From: Candidatus Krumholzibacteriota bacterium
GTDB lineage: Bacteria > Krumholzibacteriota > Krumholzibacteriia > JAJRXK01
DNA length: 35,780 nucleotides
Assembly (NCBI GenBank): GCA_024276305.1
Contig: JAJRXK010000059.1
Span: 1 to 35,780, forward strand
Direction of reading: 5' to 3'
The position numbers were made by a program, and so were the translations under genes. Below, in pieces: positions 33,801-35,780 of the stretch. How positions within the stretch are numbered: the first letter of the stretch is position 1; each line of letters starts with the position of its first letter. The notes below the pieces were generated by a model. It saw only the letters and a list, made by a program, of their open reading frames with translations, made no database searches and was not told the DNA's origin.

Positions 33801-34343
33801 AGAAATGTCAACATTCTGGTCCTCGACACCGAGGTCTACTCGAATACCGGAGGGCAGGCTTCGAAGGCCACACCCATGGGAGCGGTGGCGAAGTTCGCGG
33901 CGAGCGGTAAGCCCAGTGGCAAGAAGGACCTCGGGATGATCGCCATGGCCTACGGCAATGTCTACGTGGCCCAGGTCGCGATCGGCGCCAATCAGCGCCA
34001 GACGCTGAAGACCCTGCTCGAAGCCGAAAGCTACGATGGACCATCGCTGATCATCGCCTACAGCTCCTGCATCGCCCACGGAATCGACATGACCACGTCG
34101 ATGTCTCACCAGAAGGAAGCGGTGAACAGCGGCTACTGGCCCCTCTATCGCTTCGATCCACGGCATGGAGAAACGGATCACCTTCCCTTCCAGCTCGACA
34201 GCAAGAAGCCCAAGATCGCCTACCGCGAGTTCGCATCGAAGGAGGCCCGCTTCGCCATGCTCGAGCGCAGCGACCCCGAAGCCTACGCCCACCTCATGAA
34301 GCTCGCTCAAGCGGGCATCGACGAGCGTTGGCACCTCTACTAA
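30825..34343 (+). CDS. nifJ: Pyruvate:ferredoxin (flavodoxin) oxidoreductase
   Basis: This 1172-residue single-chain PFOR is of the usual length. It oxidises pyruvate with CoA to acetyl-CoA and CO2, reducing ferredoxin or flavodoxin. The order of domains is pyrimidine-binding half (IYPITPSSPMGEHSD), middle gamma/CoA domains (about 415-600), then two [4Fe-4S] motifs, CIQCAICAFVCPH from residue 695 and CTGCGVCVDVCPAF from 751. The thiamine-diphosphate domain follows with CAGCGETPY, GDGWAYDIGYGG and EVYSNTGGQASKATP. It indicates fermentative or ferredoxin-dependent carbon metabolism. The next annotated frame starts four bases downstream. Confidence 0.97.
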   Translation: MARRFLSLDGNEAAARMAHRTNEVIAIYPITPSSPMGEHSDAWSAQGQKNIWGAVPEVVEMQSEGGASGAVHGALQGGALTTTFTASQGLLLMIPNMYKIAGELTSTVFHVAARALATHALSIFGDHTDVMATRSTGWAMLASASVQESQDFALIAQAATLRARVPFLHFFDGFRTSHELNKIEVIDDDVIRAMIDEEAVRAHRLRGLSPEHPVLRGTAQNPDVFFQAREAVNAYYPATVEIVKEEMARFAQLTGRDYHPFDYAGAPDAEQVVVLMGSGCGAVKEAVERLLSEGQKVGMLTVRLYRPFSAEDLIAALPSTVRRVAALDRTKEPGCEGEPLYLDLVSAFGRRWKDLQGTELPEVFGGRYGLGSKEFTPAMVKGIFDELSTDSPRHGFTVGIVDDVTHTSLDWDPTWSTEKDDVTRCMFYGLGADGTVGANKNSAKIIGGNTDLYAQGYFVYDSKKSGSVTISHLRFGPRPIDSTYLINHANFIAVHQYNFVEKMDVLEAAIDGGIFLLNSPYSKDEVWQHLPARVRAEIARRKLRFYVIDAGAVAEAAGMGGRINTVMQACFFALSEILPRDEAVDQIKTAIDKTYGKRGRAIVEKNWAAVDAAIENLHEVSVPSETVEVADEALALVGADAPDFVQKVTSVMMAGKGDLLPVSAMPVDGTFPTDTARYEKRSVAREIPVWDGDICIQCAICAFVCPHTAIRMKAFAPAAAQAGPASFDTQTWRGKELPDHEMRIQVAPDDCTGCGVCVDVCPAFSKEDRSHKAINMVPKLDHLETEQKNFDYFLSIEELDRTEVKLDTVKGSQLLQPLFEFSGACAGCGETPYIKLLTQLFGDRIVVANATGCSSIYGGNLPTTPWTKNAQGRGPAWSNSLFEDNAEFGMGMRLATDHQLRYATQLLAEVGVSDSEIRALLECDQSTEEGIRAQRARLDALREKLSGRDEDEVKALLGILDVLGRRGVWIIGGDGWAYDIGYGGLDHVLASGRNVNILVLDTEVYSNTGGQASKATPMGAVAKFAASGKPSGKKDLGMIAMAYGNVYVAQVAIGANQRQTLKTLLEAESYDGPSLIIAYSSCIAHGIDMTTSMSHQKEAVNSGYWPLYRFDPRHGETDHLPFQLDSKKPKIAYREFASKEARFAMLERSDPEAYAHLMKLAQAGIDERWHLY

Positions 34344-34346
34344 CAG

Positions 34347-34439
34347 ATGACCGACGTCGAACGCGCGAAGCCCGTGGTCGACGACGAAGAAGCCGAATCA
34401 CCAGCCGTGACCGTCGTCGACGGTGGGGAGGAGAAGTAG
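34347..34439 (+). CDS. Possible 30-residue acidic peptide
   Basis: A short ATG frame fills the gap between nifJ and the dihydroorotate-dehydrogenase-like gene. It begins three bases after the nifJ stop and ends one base before the next ATG. It encodes a very acidic, disordered sequence (VVDDEEAESPAVTVVDGGEE). GGGGAGGAG inside its end serves as the next gene's ribosome binding site. It could be a translational spacer for coupling rather than a functional peptide. Confidence 0.3.
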   Translation: MTDVERAKPVVDDEEAESPAVTVVDGGEEK

Positions 34440-34440
34440 G

Positions 34441-35448
34441 ATGGGTGTGGATCTCAAGACCGAATACCTCGGACTCCAGCTGCGGAATCCGCTGGTGGCG
34501 GGAGCCTCTCCCCTCACTGCGAGTCTCGCCAACCTGAAGGCCCTCGACGATGCCGGGATCGGGGCCATCGTCCTGCCCTCTCTCTTCGAGGAACAGATCG
34601 TTCACGAAGAATCGCAGGTCGGCGGCCTCGGCGACATCGGGGCAGAGAGCTACGGCGAGGCCCTCGGCTACTTCCCGCCCATGGACAACTACAACACCGG
34701 GACCGATCACTACTTGGAACTGGTGCGCTCCGCCTCCGAAAGCCTGAGCACTCCGGTCATCGCCAGCCTCAATGGCACCACCGACCGAGGGTGGGTCCGC
34801 TACGCGAAATGCCTGGAAGAAGCGGGAGCGACCGCCCTCGAGCTGAACATCTACCTGTTGGCGACCGACGCCGCGGTGACCGGGGCCGAAATCGAAGAGC
34901 GCTGCCTGAATGTGGTGCGTGCGGTACGCGCCGAGATCTCACTGCCGCTGGCCGTGAAGATCGGCCCCTTCTTCAGCTCGATCGCAAACATGGCCCGCCG
35001 CTTCGAGGAAGCGGGAGCGAATGGTCTGGTGGTGTTCAATCGCTTTCTCCAGCCCGACATCGACCTCGAGTCTCTCACCGTGGTTCCGGGCCTGGAGTTG
35101 AGCCACTCCTTCGAGAGTCGGCTCCCCATGCGCTGGCTGGCCATCCTCCGCGATCAGGTGAAGTGCTCATTGGCCGCGACCACGGGAATCTACTCGGTCG
35201 AGGACGTGATCAAGCAGATTCTGTGCGGGGCCGATGCGGTGATGCTGGCCTCGCTCCTCCTGCGTCACGGCCCCGATGCGGTGGCGGGCCTGCAGAGGCG
35301 CCTGTCGGCCTGGCTCGAGGAGAACGAGTACCGCGGAGTGCGGCAGATGAGGGGCAGCATGAGCCTGGCCAAGGTTCCCGATCCCTCGGCTTACGAACGA
35401 GCCAACTACGTCAAGAATCTGGTCGCCTATTCGGGACCGCATATCTGA
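34441..35448 (+). CDS. Dihydroorotate dehydrogenase-like FMN protein
   Basis: This 335-residue TIM-barrel flavoprotein of the DHOD-like group starts VDLKTEYLGLQLRNPLVAGA. It has VIASLNGTTDRGWVRYA, ALELNIYLLATD and LAVKIGPFFSSIANMARRFE. In place of the canonical DHOD active-site Asn/Cys motif it shows NIYL. The C-terminal FMN region has TTGIYSVEDVIKQILCGADAVMLAS. Genes of this type are often found after nifJ, so the enzyme may act in electron transfer rather than pyrimidine synthesis. The ATG at 34441 follows GGAGGAG. Confidence 0.9.
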   Translation: MGVDLKTEYLGLQLRNPLVAGASPLTASLANLKALDDAGIGAIVLPSLFEEQIVHEESQVGGLGDIGAESYGEALGYFPPMDNYNTGTDHYLELVRSASESLSTPVIASLNGTTDRGWVRYAKCLEEAGATALELNIYLLATDAAVTGAEIEERCLNVVRAVRAEISLPLAVKIGPFFSSIANMARRFEEAGANGLVVFNRFLQPDIDLESLTVVPGLELSHSFESRLPMRWLAILRDQVKCSLAATTGIYSVEDVIKQILCGADAVMLASLLLRHGPDAVAGLQRRLSAWLEENEYRGVRQMRGSMSLAKVPDPSAYERANYVKNLVAYSGPHI

Positions 35449-35449
35449 A

Positions 35450-35470
35450 AGTTGTGTCTCCGAAATTGTT
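35450..35470. repeat. Right copy of a 21-nt inverted repeat
   Basis: Exact inverted match to bases 1-21, starting one base after the stop codon of the dihydroorotate-dehydrogenase-like gene and ending 14 bases before the terminator hairpin. See the left copy. Confidence 0.6.
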
Positions 35471-35484
35471 GATGATCGAGTGCG

Positions 35485-35520
35485 AGAAGACCCCGGCTGC
35501 GTGAGCAGCCGGGGTCTTCT
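35485..35520. terminator. Strong hairpin terminator
   Basis: A perfect 16-bp stem (AGAAGACCCCGGCTGC with its complement) around the loop GTGA. The outer bases give a short, mixed T run on either strand, so it could end transcription from both sides. It closes the nifJ operon and meets the stop codon of the convergent zinc-ribbon frame. Confidence 0.85.
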
Positions 35521-35780
35521 ACTCGGCGGGTAGGGTACTCTGGAGCGGCTCGAGCATGCCCTTCTCCATGGCCTCGGGGTCGGGGCGATCGGGGCGTTTC
35601 TGCCAGTAGGTGGTCGAGAAGGACTGTGTCGACATCGTGACACCACATGCCCGGCAATGGAAACGCGGTACGGATCTCCGGTCACTCTTGCGGGTGTAGA
35701 AGCCGGCCCTGCGGACCGGCCAGGGACCGCCCATGTGATTGTGGTACTTGCACTTGGGGTTGGTGCAGTGGGGTGGAAGC
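35519..35780 (-). CDS. Partial zinc-ribbon, transposase-like protein
   Basis: This minus-strand frame runs off the right edge, so its N-terminus is missing. It has two Cys pairs of a zinc ribbon, HCTNPKC and HCRACG, separated by GFYTRKSDRRSVPRF and followed by STQSFSTTYWQKRPD. This layout is common at the N-terminus of some DDE transposases. It then stops after another 25 residues, too early for a full transposase, so it is either a short orfA-like protein or a truncated copy. Confidence 0.45.
   Translation of the reverse strand, partial: LPPHCTNPKCKYHNHMGGPWPVRRAGFYTRKSDRRSVPRFHCRACGVTMSTQSFSTTYWQKRPDRPDPEAMEKGMLEPLQSTLPAE

Noticed and set aside
30711-34334. A 1207-codon open frame antisense to nifJ
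   Set aside because: It mirrors the nifJ codons in a GC-rich gene, shows no family motif, and nifJ itself is unmistakable.

Overview
The window looks like chromosomal DNA of a GC-rich, Gram-negative bacterium: there are outer-membrane barrels, lipoproteins with lipoboxes and an envelope amidase. Metabolism appears to include anaerobic or ferredoxin-linked steps (pyruvate:ferredoxin oxidoreductase, hemerythrin, a candidate Fe-S regulator). ECF sigma/anti-sigma pairs with glycogen-binding-like (CBM48) modules would fit lineages around Gemmatimonadota, Eisenbacteria or Krumholzibacteriota, but I cannot assign a taxon from sequence alone.

Layout. (1) 20-2610, minus: an ECF sigma factor, an anti-sigma-like protein with a CBM48-like domain, and an outer-membrane barrel ending in a second CBM48-like domain. 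(2) 2787-7858: a mercury-type (mer-like) regulon on both strands. The minus arm carries a CopZ-N-like Cys-rich protein and an exported HMA-thioredoxin fusion. Its HMA metal site is written TGA-N6-TGA, which reads as selenocysteine-x-x-selenocysteine, and a bacterial SECIS-like hairpin lies just downstream. The plus arm carries an exported HMA protein, an outer-membrane channel-like protein, an NHL propeller lipoprotein, a MerR whose three cysteines have classic Hg(II)-MerR spacing, and a MerT-MerP fusion. Three promoters have mer-type 20-nt spacers with TTGCACC-like half sites. No merA is present. (3) 7963-9021: an Rrf2-hemerythrin fusion. (4) 9114-17998: release factor 3, an OB-fold lipoprotein, a hybrid histidine kinase, two GT4 glycosyltransferases and a GT-C-like membrane protein.

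(5) 18021-25563: an accessory block. It has a secreted hypothetical, a decayed IS3-family element, a pseudopilin-like fragment, a MerR/GyrI-like regulator with its own long-spacer promoter, a HEAT-like protein, and a four-gene cluster. That cluster holds a small secreted protein with mirror-symmetric cysteine spacing (C-x6-C-x3-C-x19-C-x3-C-x6-C), an ABC-2-like permease, a lipoprotein and an ABC ATPase. (6) 25608-30467, minus: a compact housekeeping operon, smpB-amidase-GerMN-murI-rph-rdgB, whose last stop codon lies inside a tRNA-Pro gene. (7) 30613-35448: tRNA-Leu, nifJ and a dihydroorotate-dehydrogenase-like gene. A strong hairpin terminator and a partial zinc-ribbon (transposase-like) ORF follow. 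A 21-nt sequence at the left edge recurs inverted at 35450-35470.

The strongest candidate for a new system is region 2. It looks like a thiophilic-metal (probably mercury) response that lacks a reductase in view and uses a predicted diselenol metal-binding site joined to a periplasmic thioredoxin.
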